A stretch of 64,000 bases of DNA from a virus, in IMG/VR virus record IMGVR_UViG_3300021197_001928, positions 1-64,000 of that record, one strand, 5' to 3'. The notes under the pieces were generated by a model that saw only the letters and a list, made by a program, of their open reading frames with translations, had not been told where the DNA came from and did no database searches. Below, one piece after another: positions 1 through 7,385 of this stretch (its first letter is position 1; every line of letters starts with the position of its first letter). Position numbers and translations under genes: made by a program.

Positions 1-384
1 GCCACCCGTGTGAAATTGTAATGAATTGATTGGCCCCTCGCCCGCAACTGAAGAGGTGACAATAATGTTACCACTAGCATCTAAGCCAAGATAACTGCCA
101 TCTCCGGCGAGAGCACCAGAAACAGGATTTTCCAGTTTGATACCAACAGACGATGTTAATCCCGGCACGGTTAGGGCGTTAGCGTTTACATTAAAACTGA
201 ACCCATCATTTGCATTTAGGCCTAACTCTCCGCCAATGGTTTTATAGAATGGTATTTTAGTAACACCAGCATTCTGTAAGGGAAACTGCTCGACGTTCTC
301 AAGACCGGACCCATCTCCGACAAATGATCCACTGGAGATTACACTTATTGCTGAGGTACTTCCACTGAGAACATTGTAACCCAT
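1..384 (-). CDS. Fibre-like virion protein, 3' end beyond the window (partial)
   Basis: The reading frame is open from an ATG at 384 to the left edge, giving 128 residues without a stop. The start is supported by a GGAGG eight bases upstream; a second ATG four bases earlier runs into a stop after about 30 codons. The protein is rich in Gly, Ser, Thr and Asn, with a GDGSGL motif near residue 24 and a V-A-G-E-G-P motif near the edge. Such low-charge beta-rich sequence is typical of phage tail-fibre or appendage proteins. The G-E-G-P motif recurs near the N-terminus of the protein encoded just upstream (397-1005), so the two probably share a domain. Fibre is a class inference; no specific family is recognised. 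Confidence 0.6.
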   Translation of the reverse strand, partial: MGYNVLSGSTSAISVISSGSFVGDGSGLENVEQFPLQNAGVTKIPFYKTIGGELGLNANDGFSFNVNANALTVPGLTSSVGIKLENPVSGALAGDGSYLGLDASGNIIVTSSVAGEGPINSLQFHTGG

Positions 385-396
385 ACATTAAACCTC

Positions 397-1005
397 CTAA
401 TATATAAACCAAGCGTCAACACCATTAGAATATAAAGTCAAAGCAGGATTATCACCAGATAAACTATAGGTCGTGTCTCGGTCAATCTTTTGACTACCAG
501 CACCAGAAACTGCTATCTTGTTTGAGTCTGATCTGGTTGATGTTGTTTCATCTTTAATGATTAAAAGTTTACCAAAACCAGCGACTGATGCGCTTGGTAA
601 TGTAATTGAAACATAGTTCGTATTTGAAATTCCTATGATACTATCATAAGCCTGAACTGTGTGTGAAGTTGTCGACAGGTGATAATAATGTTGTCTTAGT
701 CCACCAGAAACAATCGAGACAGACCCAGTAAAGACGTGTTGATCTCCACTGCCATCACCAAAATTGGTTCCACCCGAGGAGCTTAGTTCTATCTTGTTTG
801 TATGAATTACGTCAAATGTGTGGGCTTGCAGTGTGCCACTAATGACCATAGTACCAGTCAAAAACAAATGGTCAGTAGTCTGGTTGAAAGTAAAGTTGGT
901 GCTACCAGTTAACTCGCCATTCTCAGCCTTAAGATACTGTACTGCTTTTGCTGGTCCTTCACCAGTAACCGCCCCAGATAAATATGCCCATCCAAAATCT
1001 GCCAT
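397..1005 (-). CDS. Fibre-like virion structural protein
   Basis: A 202-residue protein, Gly/Ser/Thr-rich and beta-strand-like, with no catalytic motif. It contains a G-E-G-P segment at about residue 15, a G-T-M-V-I-S-G-T-L-Q-A stretch near 50, a GDGSGDQ motif near 84, and a C-terminus ending in Trp-Phe-Ile-Tyr. Repetitive S-G-T-L and G-D-G-S motifs are common in appendage proteins of marine myoviruses, and the partial gene at 1-384 shares the G-E-G-P element. It lies downstream of the capsid-maturation genes and bS21, so it is probably a late virion gene. The exact role (fibre, fibre tip or head decoration) cannot be told from sequence. Confidence 0.6.
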   Translation of the reverse strand: MADFGWAYLSGAVTGEGPAKAVQYLKAENGELTGSTNFTFNQTTDHLFLTGTMVISGTLQAHTFDVIHTNKIELSSSGGTNFGDGSGDQHVFTGSVSIVSGGLRQHYYHLSTTSHTVQAYDSIIGISNTNYVSITLPSASVAGFGKLLIIKDETTSTRSDSNKIAVSGAGSQKIDRDTTYSLSGDNPALTLYSNGVDAWFIY

Positions 1006-1017
1006 TATTCTATCCTA

Positions 1018-1479
1018 TTAAAATGTGCTACAAGCGGCAAAGACGTTTACTCTGGTGGGATTAGACCCAACAAAAGCCACCTTATCGACACCAACTATTT
1101 GATAAACCCTGTACTCTCTGGAAGCAGGTACATGATTAGCAGGCGTAGTGCTACTGTTAGACGGCTCAACAGACGAGACTGCAACCCCTGAGTTTGATCC
1201 ATCAGGCGCAAAGCTTTGAGGAATTTCAAACCACCTTTGAAAAGCGTGACAGTAACCATAAATAGAAACAGGATCTGCATCGGTGTTACTGCCGTCATTG
1301 GTCTCCTCGATAAGGACGTGAAGATATCTTTGGTTTTCAGTATTATATCCTGCCGAGGTAGCAGTTATACCTTCAAGGGTATCTGTGTTTGCTAGAACTA
1401 CAATTTCTGTTCCGTGTGGCCCTGCTATATTTTTTGGGCTTCTTGTTCTGCCCCAACTGTTATGCTTGTGTACTGCCAT
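1018..1479 (-). CDS. Putative small virion protein, unknown role
   Basis: A 153-residue protein with a basic N-terminus (H-K-H-N-S-W-G-R-T-R-S) followed by Ser/Thr/Asn/Val-rich beta-like sequence, with no recognised catalytic motif and no membrane segment. It starts with a GGAG site nine bases before ATG, after a short gap containing the sequence CTATTTATA on the coding strand. Its position between bS21 and two fibre-like genes, within a head/tail block, suggests a small structural protein such as a decoration or fibre-associated protein. I do not recognise the family. Confidence 0.5.
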   Translation of the reverse strand: MAVHKHNSWGRTRSPKNIAGPHGTEIVVLANTDTLEGITATSAGYNTENQRYLHVLIEETNDGSNTDADPVSIYGYCHAFQRWFEIPQSFAPDGSNSGVAVSSVEPSNSSTTPANHVPASREYRVYQIVGVDKVAFVGSNPTRVNVFAACSTF

Positions 1480-1507
1480 GATTATTTCTCCAATCTTTTA
1501 TAAATAG

Positions 1508-1714
1508 TCATTTGTTAGCTTTTGCTAACTCTTTTGCTCTTCTTCTATCAGAGCGTTTTTTCGCCCTCCGTCTTTTTTCAGACGGCTTCATATAACGTTG
1601 TCTTTCTTTAACTTCATTTATGATACCCAACTTTTTAATTTTTTTATTGAACCTTTTTATAGTTCTCTCAATATTTTCATTACGTCGAGGTCTGACGACT
1701 AGGTTTGTAGCCAT
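1508..1714 (-). CDS. rpsU: Phage-encoded small ribosomal subunit protein bS21
   Basis: A 68-residue, very basic protein whose layout matches bacterial bS21. A short beta-like N-terminus (L-V-V-R-P-R-R-N-E-N) leads into an R-F-N-K-K-I-K-K-L-G-I helix, then an E-V-K-E-R-Q-R-Y-M-K-P-S-E-K-R-R-R-A-K-K segment and a Lys/Arg/Ala-rich C-terminal helix. Cellular bS21 is about 70 residues and sits on the 30S platform near the anti-Shine-Dalgarno end of 16S rRNA, where it affects initiation. Phage bS21 homologues are known from marine and large phages. Here it is embedded in the capsid-maturation block, directly overlapping (1 base) the upstream 136-residue gene, so it is probably expressed late. Identity is strong from sequence; any role in favouring phage mRNA translation is inference. 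Confidence 0.9.
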   Translation of the reverse strand: MATNLVVRPRRNENIERTIKRFNKKIKKLGIINEVKERQRYMKPSEKRRRAKKRSDRRRAKELAKANK

Positions 1715-2124
1715 TATTTTTTCTCCATTAATCTTTGGCTCATTGCAAAGGCTTTATCACCAAAAAGACCAGAAATATCAACACCCGGGTCGCTTGGCGA
1801 AACATCAGACAATGGTCCCCTTGCTTGTCCTTCTGGAGAAGAAGCGGGAGCAGGACTTATGCCTTCAAAAATGTTAACACCGCCATAGGCGTCTCTACCG
1901 ATTGCATCAAGTAATTTCTTTTTTCTTTGCTTAAGTTGCTGGTTGTTTTTCTTTCTTTGTCTTGGAGGGTTGACTCTTACTTCATTAACTTGTTGCTTTC
2001 CAACCAAACCACCAGCTACTTCTTTAATAACATGAGAAAGAGCACCGTCTTCCTCAAATAGTACTTCCTTAATGCACTCCTTAATAAGGGGCTTTAGGAT
2101 TTTCTTTAATTCATTTTTATTCAT
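1714..2124 (-). CDS. Prohead-region protein, possible scaffold-like
   Basis: A 136-residue protein with a highly charged helical N-terminus (repeated L-K-K, I-K-E-C-I-K-E-V-L-F-E-E), a Lys/Gln/Arg-rich middle (about residues 55-72), and a flexible Pro/Ser/Gly-rich C-terminal half ending in a short charged helix. It lies directly after the prohead protease (1-base TAATG-type overlap) and before bS21. In T4-like phages the gene after the protease normally encodes the scaffold, and the charged helical N-terminus fits a scaffold or core protein, but 136 residues is short for T4 gp22. I-K-E elements that could be protease sites are present. The scaffold role is an inference from position and composition. 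Confidence 0.55.
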   Translation of the reverse strand: MNKNELKKILKPLIKECIKEVLFEEDGALSHVIKEVAGGLVGKQQVNEVRVNPPRQRKKNNQQLKQRKKKLLDAIGRDAYGGVNIFEGISPAPASSPEGQARGPLSDVSPSDPGVDISGLFGDKAFAMSQRLMEKK

Positions 2125-2750
2125 TAGTCTCTCAGGATTTTATCGAATAGATCATTGATAATTAGATCTTTCTTTTCATTTAGTTTGTTTTCATATACTT
2201 TAATCGACGACCTAAATTTGCTGGCCTCTGGTTGCATATATGCATTTGGTGTCGAAGGTTCTGATACTATGTCAAAACAAATTAGTTCAAAATCTTCTTG
2301 AACTATGGTATCTCCCATGCTTTCTTTTACGGAACCTAAGCCTCTAGAGGAGATTCCCAACTTAACACCATTATCAATTAGGTCTTTTAGAATGCGGCCC
2401 GATGGAGTATTAAGTACTTTTATTTTTCCCATAACATCTTTTCCATCCCACCACATATCAACAACAAGGTGAGAGGCATTTCTCAGATTAATAACAGAAT
2501 CATCCGGATGGTCTAATTCACCCAGAGCCCTGTTGTCTTTGATCAGTTTTTGATAGTTTTTAACTTCCCTTTCGAGAACCTTACAGGGATATACTCTCCC
2601 GTTTCCATTTCTCTTTTCACAGGTCTGCATTCTTCCAGACAAATAAAGAGCGCCATTTGCTACTTCTCTTTTCTCTCTTTCAGTTAAGAGATCTTGACAA
2701 ACGCCGTCCTTACATAATTCATAATATTCTGTTAATAATTTCTTAGCCAT
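2124..2750 (-). CDS. Prohead maturation protease (T4 gp21-type)
   Basis: A 208-residue serine protease of the phage prohead type (T4 gp21, peptidase S78/U9 group). The catalytic His is H81 in G-E-L-D-H-P-D-D; the nucleophile lies in L-G-I-S-S-R-G-L-G (S134/S135); an acidic partner is likely D160 in C-F-D-I-V-S-E-P-S. Family members cut scaffold and head proteins during capsid maturation, and T4 gp21 cleaves after Glu in (L/I)-x-E motifs. It sits between head genes and the possible scaffold gene, the canonical location. It is relevant to six proteins in this window that begin with a shared module ending in I-x-E, which would be candidate substrates. The N-terminal 30 residues may be removed by self-processing. 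Family assignment is confident. Confidence 0.9.
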   Translation of the reverse strand: MAKKLLTEYYELCKDGVCQDLLTEREKREVANGALYLSGRMQTCEKRNGNGRVYPCKVLEREVKNYQKLIKDNRALGELDHPDDSVINLRNASHLVVDMWWDGKDVMGKIKVLNTPSGRILKDLIDNGVKLGISSRGLGSVKESMGDTIVQEDFELICFDIVSEPSTPNAYMQPEASKFRSSIKVYENKLNEKKDLIINDLFDKILRD

Positions 2751-2770
2751 TTTTATTCCTTTTATAAAAA

Positions 2771-3049
2771 TTATTCACCATATTGCATTATATAGGCTAG
2801 AGCGTTAGGGTCGCCTTCCATTGCGGCTTGCTCTAGTGCAGCAAGTTTTCTCTTCATTGCTTCTTCTTTAGAAAACTGTGGCATGTGCTTATCTTTTTGT
2901 GTCTTCATATCATGTTCACCTTCATAAGCTTCTTCGTTCATATAACCTTCTTCGTTCATATAACCTTGCTCATTCATATGGTCCATCTCATACATAGAGT
3001 TCATCTCTTTGATAATCATCTTTTTTAATTTTTCTGTTGTTAGTTTCAT
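2771..3049 (-). CDS. Small acidic head-region protein with shared N-terminal targeting-like module
   Basis: A 92-residue protein starting with M-K-L-T-T-E-K-L-K-K-M-I-I-K-E-M, one of six copies in the window of a shared N-terminal module. The module is followed by Met/Glu/Tyr-rich tandem hexapeptides of the form G-Y-M-N-E-E (about residues 22-42; an 18-base DNA period near 2933-2980), then a Lys/Glu helix and a C-terminus with A-L-A-Y-I-M-Q. It is immediately upstream of the prohead protease gene. Position and N-terminus suggest a prohead core or internal protein processed at I-K-E. That role is inference; the protein matches no named family I recognise. Confidence 0.6.
   Translation of the reverse strand: MKLTTEKLKKMIIKEMNSMYEMDHMNEQGYMNEEGYMNEEAYEGEHDMKTQKDKHMPQFSKEEAMKRKLAALEQAAMEGDPNALAYIMQYGE
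2933..2980 (-). repeat. 18-base tandem repeat inside the small head-region gene
   Basis: Near-identical copies of a unit containing ttcgttcatataacc lie in tandem and encode repeated G-Y-M-N-E-E hexapeptides. This is a coding repeat, not an intergenic element. Confidence 0.7.
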
Positions 3050-3146
3050 TTTATTATATTCCTTTTTATTTTTTATTGATACCGGCGCTACCGGCTTGAG
3101 TCAGCTACCGCTGCAACAACGTCTAACAGGTTGTAACATCCATTTT

Positions 3147-3458
3147 TTAGTCATCTTTAGCTCCAAGTTGTATGCCGTCATCCTTAACAACCATCGAAAG
3201 CAGGTAAGATGTTCCAGCAGAAAGCCAACCGCATATAAAAAAGTTAGCGATTGTATAATCAAATGTAAATAGTTCGGTTCCAGCGTTTATGACAAAAAGC
3301 AAACAACCAACCCAAAATCCTATACAAAGAGGGCAATGGAATAGAGTATTCCACTTTTTTGTATAATCTTTTTCAGGTCTTAAGTCTTCGAAAATCTTGC
3401 CGTAGACCAAAATAAAGGTCAAGCCATAAGAGGCAAGTACAAAGTAAAGTAATTCCAT
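3147..3458 (-). CDS. Small membrane protein, DUF1360-like
   Basis: A 103-residue protein with hydrophobic segments at about residues 3-20, 46-60 and 70-90, and a conserved-looking F-H-C-P-L-C-I-G-F-W motif (C42, C45) at the entry to the second segment. That motif is characteristic of the DUF1360 family of small membrane proteins found in bacteria and phages, whose function is unknown. It lies between the head-associated 138-residue gene and the small protein before the protease. A 97-base gap follows it (3050-3146), in which I see no convincing gene and only a weak inverted repeat near 3083. Confidence 0.7.
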   Translation of the reverse strand: MELLYFVLASYGLTFILVYGKIFEDLRPEKDYTKKWNTLFHCPLCIGFWVGCLLFVINAGTELFTFDYTIANFFICGWLSAGTSYLLSMVVKDDGIQLGAKDD

Positions 3459-3510
3459 TAAATCTCCAATTTTCTTCGTTAAACTTAAACAGGTAAATCA
3501 TTTATACTGC

Positions 3511-3927
3511 TTATGCTTCTTTGAAACTTGACGGCATTAAATCTACACCAAATTTCTTTGCTAGCTTAACCAAAACAGCGACAGCAATACCTCCACCGGG
3601 CAAAGCGACGATTCCTAATAAGAAGCTGCCCAAAAAGATGTCTTTTATTTGTTCTTTTATAAAGCTAACCTCTTCAGCGCCTAACTTGACTCCTCTCATC
3701 ATTTTTGCAAGAAGTCTAACGCCTTCCTTTGTCTCGGACATTTCTTGTTTAAATTTTCGAAAAAACTCTTTCATGCCTTGAATTCCGGCTTTTCCTTTTT
3801 TCTTAGCCCAGCCCAAAGCATCTTGAATCATTCCCTCTTCAATCAGAATTCGTTCTTGTTCATTAAGCATTTCGTAATTAGCCTCTTTAATAAACCCACG
3901 CCAGTTTTCAAAAATTAGATCTTTCAT
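3511..3927 (-). CDS. Head-region protein with LETM1-like C-terminal segment
   Basis: A 138-residue protein. The N-terminus, F-E-N-W-R-G-F-I-K-E-A, resembles the x-F-I-x-E-A core of T4 capsid-targeting sequences and contains I-K-E. The middle is basic and helical. The C-terminal third has a Gly-rich hydrophobic stretch (F-L-L-G-I-V-A-L-P-G-G-G-I-A-V-A-V-L-V-K) followed by K-F-G-V-D-L-M-P-S-S-F, reminiscent of the hydrophobic segment and L-P-S-x-F ending of LETM1 domains. A short protein with these two elements next to portal and protease genes may be an internal head protein able to interact with membranes. The LETM1 resemblance is by eye only. Confidence 0.55.
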   Translation of the reverse strand: MKDLIFENWRGFIKEANYEMLNEQERILIEEGMIQDALGWAKKKGKAGIQGMKEFFRKFKQEMSETKEGVRLLAKMMRGVKLGAEEVSFIKEQIKDIFLGSFLLGIVALPGGGIAVAVLVKLAKKFGVDLMPSSFKEA

Positions 3928-4571
3928 TAGTAAGTATATCTCCCATAATAATAAGGAGAGAACATTCCATTTTGTTGTATACCGCCTTTTTCGTCTTCGT
4001 GCGGTATTTCTCCCAATTCTGTTGAATATTCGTCATCCGGATCCAGCAAGTGATCGTCCATCATCTCTTCGTGCGCTTCACTTGATTTAGAATAAGGCTG
4101 CTCGGTGGTTATCCATTCGCTAATTTGCAATAAAATATAGTCAATAGACTCTGGTTGCTTGTCTCCTTTCATTTCAAGCATCAATCCCTCCATTGAGCCA
4201 TACACGCTACCGCCTTGGATCGAGTCGTATGCAACAACCCCTTGTCTTCTAAGATGTGTAAAAAGTCTATTTTCGGCACCGTAAACAACGTCGGACATCA
4301 TGTCCTTTGCAAAGGCTACAATTTTCTTTTTTTCTGTCAAAACCATAATATCGATGTCGCTGTGGTCGAAAATCATAAGATCTCCGTTCAAAGCACGTCT
4401 AACTCTAAGTTTAAATTCAAATTTTTGTTTTGTTGGATCATGCACATGCACACGAAGAGGTGGCTCGGCCACTTTAACCTTCAGTGAGTTATCTACATAA
4501 ACAGGAATTTTATCCTCTGGTTTAATGTTAACTCCTAGTTCTTTTTCTCTATCAATATTAATTGTCGGCAT
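3927..4571 (-). CDS. Conserved head-module protein, unknown function
   Basis: A 214-residue protein with a mixed alpha/beta first half (D-G-D-L-M-I-F-D-H-S-D-I-D-I-M-V-L near residue 60 is a Gly/Asp turn-rich beta region) and a very acidic C-terminal third (D-D-H-L-L-D-P-D-D-E) ending in a Tyr/Gly-rich tail. No catalytic motif is recognised. It overlaps by one base the genes on both sides, in the interval between portal and protease. In T4 this interval holds small prohead core proteins (gp67, gp68); size and sequence do not match these clearly. A head-assembly role is inferred from position. Confidence 0.55.
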   Translation of the reverse strand: MPTINIDREKELGVNIKPEDKIPVYVDNSLKVKVAEPPLRVHVHDPTKQKFEFKLRVRRALNGDLMIFDHSDIDIMVLTEKKKIVAFAKDMMSDVVYGAENRLFTHLRRQGVVAYDSIQGGSVYGSMEGLMLEMKGDKQPESIDYILLQISEWITTEQPYSKSSEAHEEMMDDHLLDPDDEYSTELGEIPHEDEKGGIQQNGMFSPYYYGRYTY

Positions 4572-5389
4572 TACTTTTTGACCTCTTCAACTAAATCTTG
4601 TATATAAAAAACATCCTTGACTAGTTGTTCTGTTATTGGGTTATTTGAAAAAGACTCTAACTTATCACAAACACGCTCTAATTTAGACAATAAGGCACCA
4701 TTTTTAGAGTTTTTTTGTGTTTCGGTAAGTAGACCTATCTCATTTTTAAGTCTCGAAATTTCCTCGTTTAAGAACGATTTAAGGCCAAGCCCATTATCAG
4801 AAAATGACACGATATAATTAGTCAATAAATCTTTTTGCTCTTTTCTCAAGGACCTTTCATAAGTTTCATTGAATTTATTAACAAAAGTTCTGTACGTCAG
4901 GTTGTCAATGTGTTTCATTTCTTCCTTAATTAATTTTTGCCTTGTTAACAATTTAATTAATTTGGTTTCAATTATCAATCTAGATTTAGCTTTCAATTTA
5001 GAATCAAAAAATGTACCGATTGAAGCAATGTCTTTATAATTTGATAAGAAATTAGCAAAAGCCGATGGAGATAGTGTCTCGTTTATATTTTTTATTAAGA
5101 TCGTTTGTTGATTAAAGACTTCTTTTCGATCCAAATCATGAAAATCTTTACGAGTTTCAGTCAAAAACCTTTGTGCAAACTCTTTTGACATCTTTTTTGA
5201 TTCTAAAATCGACCGATACACTTCCAGATCCTGTCTAAGAGTGGACCCTTTGCAAAAAAACTCTTTCAAGATTAGCAATATTTTGCTTTTTTTCTGATGT
5301 TGTTCTCTTACTACTGATTTTGTGAGTTCTTTAATTAAAGACTCGTAAAGAAAAGCGGTATTTCTTTTCTTATTGTGTTTCATCTTCAT
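4571..5389 (-). CDS. Helical head-module protein, unknown function
   Basis: A 272-residue Lys/Glu/Leu-rich protein that looks entirely helical, with a basic N-terminus (M-K-M-K-H-N-K-K-R-N) and probable coiled-coil stretches around residues 150-170 and 205-240. It starts with GAGG six to seven bases upstream of ATG, inside the end of the portal gene (20-base overlap). Its position between portal and protease suggests a role in prohead assembly. I do not recognise a family. Confidence 0.55.
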   Translation of the reverse strand: MKMKHNKKRNTAFLYESLIKELTKSVVREQHQKKSKILLILKEFFCKGSTLRQDLEVYRSILESKKMSKEFAQRFLTETRKDFHDLDRKEVFNQQTILIKNINETLSPSAFANFLSNYKDIASIGTFFDSKLKAKSRLIIETKLIKLLTRQKLIKEEMKHIDNLTYRTFVNKFNETYERSLRKEQKDLLTNYIVSFSDNGLGLKSFLNEEISRLKNEIGLLTETQKNSKNGALLSKLERVCDKLESFSNNPITEQLVKDVFYIQDLVEEVKK

Positions 5390-7379
5390 TTTGCTTCCTC
5401 TTTATGTTTGTTTGTAACCCTTCTAATAAAACAGAAATTTCATCTTTCATATTAAATAGTTTGTCTTCTTCAATAACGTGTGACTCCATAATTCCTTTAC
5501 CCAATTGCCGAAATTCATGAGGGTATTGTGCACCCTTATTGACTCCATCTGAGTATCCTTTCCATCTTGAGCGAAATGTATTGCCATATTCGCCTGTGGC
5601 TTGATTCTTAAATTGTTTTTTTCTTCCACCTTTGTCATATGAAGACTTATGTCGCCTGTATTGGCCTCTCTTTCTAGACTTGGCTGCGTCTGGCTGTACC
5701 CAAACAGAATCATCACGCTTGGCTGGTGCGGCTAATAGGGTTTCGTCTTCTCCACCACCCGCTCCTGCGCCGGCCTCTTCGTCTCCGCCTAAATCAAGAT
5801 CTCCGCCGCCTGCATCATCATCGGTATCTCCAAGACCGCCCAGATCTCCGAGGTCTCCGCCACCAGCGTCACCGCCAAGGTCTAATCCACCACCGGCATC
5901 TCCACCTGCTGCCCCGCCGGCTGCTGCGGCCTCAAGGCTAGCCATGAATTTTTTATCAAAGTACATTTCTCTTTGCATTCTAAGAAACTCATCTTCTGAT
6001 ATTCCAAGCATGTTTTCCGCAACCCAACGCTTTGAGAAATAGTTTTCTGTTGCTGCGCCTGCTGCTTCAAATTTAACTTTCCAGTGCTCTAATTCTTGAA
6101 GCTCTGCTATTTTTGAAGGATTGTTAAGCCTTAATTTAAAAGATAATAAATCATCTCCACGATAGCCAAGAGTGAACAGGTGAATAATCCCAATCTTTTC
6201 TAGCTCTGATACAATAGAGCGTTGTAGTCTTTGTATTGTTCTTGCAAACCGTATATCTTTTTGTGCAAGAGTTGTTTTATCTTCCTGAGCGCCCTCTCCC
6301 ATTACAAGATATGATTGGGGGATCTTTATAGCGGCAAATAGCTTTTCACGAAGATATTTAACGTCTTCTATTTGCCCGGTAAACTGTCCGCCTGCCATAT
6401 TTTCTATTTTGGTATTAGAGGCCCCACCACGCACAGGTACGAAATAGTCCTCTTCAATTGACAAAGGATTATAGCGAAGATCAACTCGGCCTGTCTTGGG
6501 ATCGACCACTTGATGACGCTTCATTTGTGTCATTACTTTCTGCATATATTGTTCGACATCTTGTGGGGGAATTGCACCAACATCAATATAAAACACTCTA
6601 CGCTCTGGGGAGCGAACAATACGATAAGCCATCATGGCGTCTTCGAGTAAAGTGAGTTGTCTCCAAATACGACGAGCAGGTTCAAGCACTGAAGTACCGT
6701 ATGGGTAATGTTTATCATTGCCGAGGACTCTAAAGTGTGCGACTTGCCAGTTTTCTAGTGTTAGGCCGGCTGAGTTCCATTGGAATTGCACGTAGTTAGG
6801 ATTTGAATCGTCTTCACCTTCAAGTCTTTCAATTTCTTGCTGTGGGACTCCGATACATGACTTAACACCTAGATCATCATCGAGATCCAAATATAGGAAC
6901 AAATCACCATATTTGCACATTGTTCTAGCCCAGCCAAAGAGGTTGTGTTCTATGTTCAACACATTATAATACAATGAACTTAGCACTGCTTTAATTTCTT
7001 CATTTGGGCATTTTATATTAAGCATCGGCTGTATTGAAGAATGCGTCGTTATCTCATCCGCATAAATATCAATGCTCGATGCGATGATGGGTTCATATTC
7101 CATTTCATCAAAGTCAATATATCGCTCTGAGCGGTTTCTATTAGAAATCATACTGACCGTGATAGAATTCATTGCATTGTATTCTGTCTTTTTAAATTGC
7201 TTTCCGCTTGCTGATTTAAATCTAGAAGAAAATATATCTAAATGGCGGCGCCTTAGTTGCCTACCGGTTTGCGTTCTTCTGTTGACAATCGGTCCAGAAA
7301 ACAGTTTTGTTAGTGATCTAAACAATCCAGATGTTTCGTTATATGGGTTGTTACCTTTTCTTATTTTTTTATTAGCCAT
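5370..7379 (-). CDS. Portal vertex protein (T4 gp20-type)
   Basis: A 669-residue protein following the terminase by six bases. Its central region matches T4-type portals: I-A-S-S-I-D-I-Y-A-D-E near residue 100, the stretch R-I-V-R-S-P-E-R-R-V-F-Y-I-D-V-G near 260, and P-Q-S-Y-L-V-M-G-E-G then K-D-I-R-F-A-R-T-I-Q-R-L-Q near 365-390. Portals form the dodecameric ring through which DNA is packaged and ejected. Compared with T4 gp20 (about 520 residues) there is a C-terminal extension that starts with a Gly/Asp low-complexity tract (about residues 480-550) and ends in a basic region plus a helix. The tract is probably a flexible linker. Assignment is confident; the role of the extension is unknown. 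Confidence 0.88.
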   Translation of the reverse strand: MANKKIRKGNNPYNETSGLFRSLTKLFSGPIVNRRTQTGRQLRRRHLDIFSSRFKSASGKQFKKTEYNAMNSITVSMISNRNRSERYIDFDEMEYEPIIASSIDIYADEITTHSSIQPMLNIKCPNEEIKAVLSSLYYNVLNIEHNLFGWARTMCKYGDLFLYLDLDDDLGVKSCIGVPQQEIERLEGEDDSNPNYVQFQWNSAGLTLENWQVAHFRVLGNDKHYPYGTSVLEPARRIWRQLTLLEDAMMAYRIVRSPERRVFYIDVGAIPPQDVEQYMQKVMTQMKRHQVVDPKTGRVDLRYNPLSIEEDYFVPVRGGASNTKIENMAGGQFTGQIEDVKYLREKLFAAIKIPQSYLVMGEGAQEDKTTLAQKDIRFARTIQRLQRSIVSELEKIGIIHLFTLGYRGDDLLSFKLRLNNPSKIAELQELEHWKVKFEAAGAATENYFSKRWVAENMLGISEDEFLRMQREMYFDKKFMASLEAAAAGGAAGGDAGGGLDLGGDAGGGDLGDLGGLGDTDDDAGGGDLDLGGDEEAGAGAGGGEDETLLAAPAKRDDSVWVQPDAAKSRKRGQYRRHKSSYDKGGRKKQFKNQATGEYGNTFRSRWKGYSDGVNKGAQYPHEFRQLGKGIMESHVIEEDKLFNMKDEISVLLEGLQTNIKRKQNEDETQ
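5726..5941 (-). repeat. Low-complexity Gly/Asp-coding tract in the portal gene
   Basis: This stretch encodes repeated G-G-D, G-D-L-G and A-G-G-G units in the portal's C-terminal extension and is visibly more GC-rich than the surroundings. Because of the repeats, the opposite strand shows long open frames that are artefacts. Confidence 0.7.
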
Positions 7380-7385
7380 TTTTTA

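Noticed and set aside
3050-3146. Inverted repeat near 3083 as a terminator
   Set aside because: The stem is only four base pairs (CCGG) and is not followed by a T run on the coding strand; support is too weak.
5632-6042. 136-codon plus-strand frame rich in Pro and Ser
   Set aside because: It mirrors the Gly/Asp-coding tract of the portal gene, has no ribosome site and lies wholly within a confident gene.
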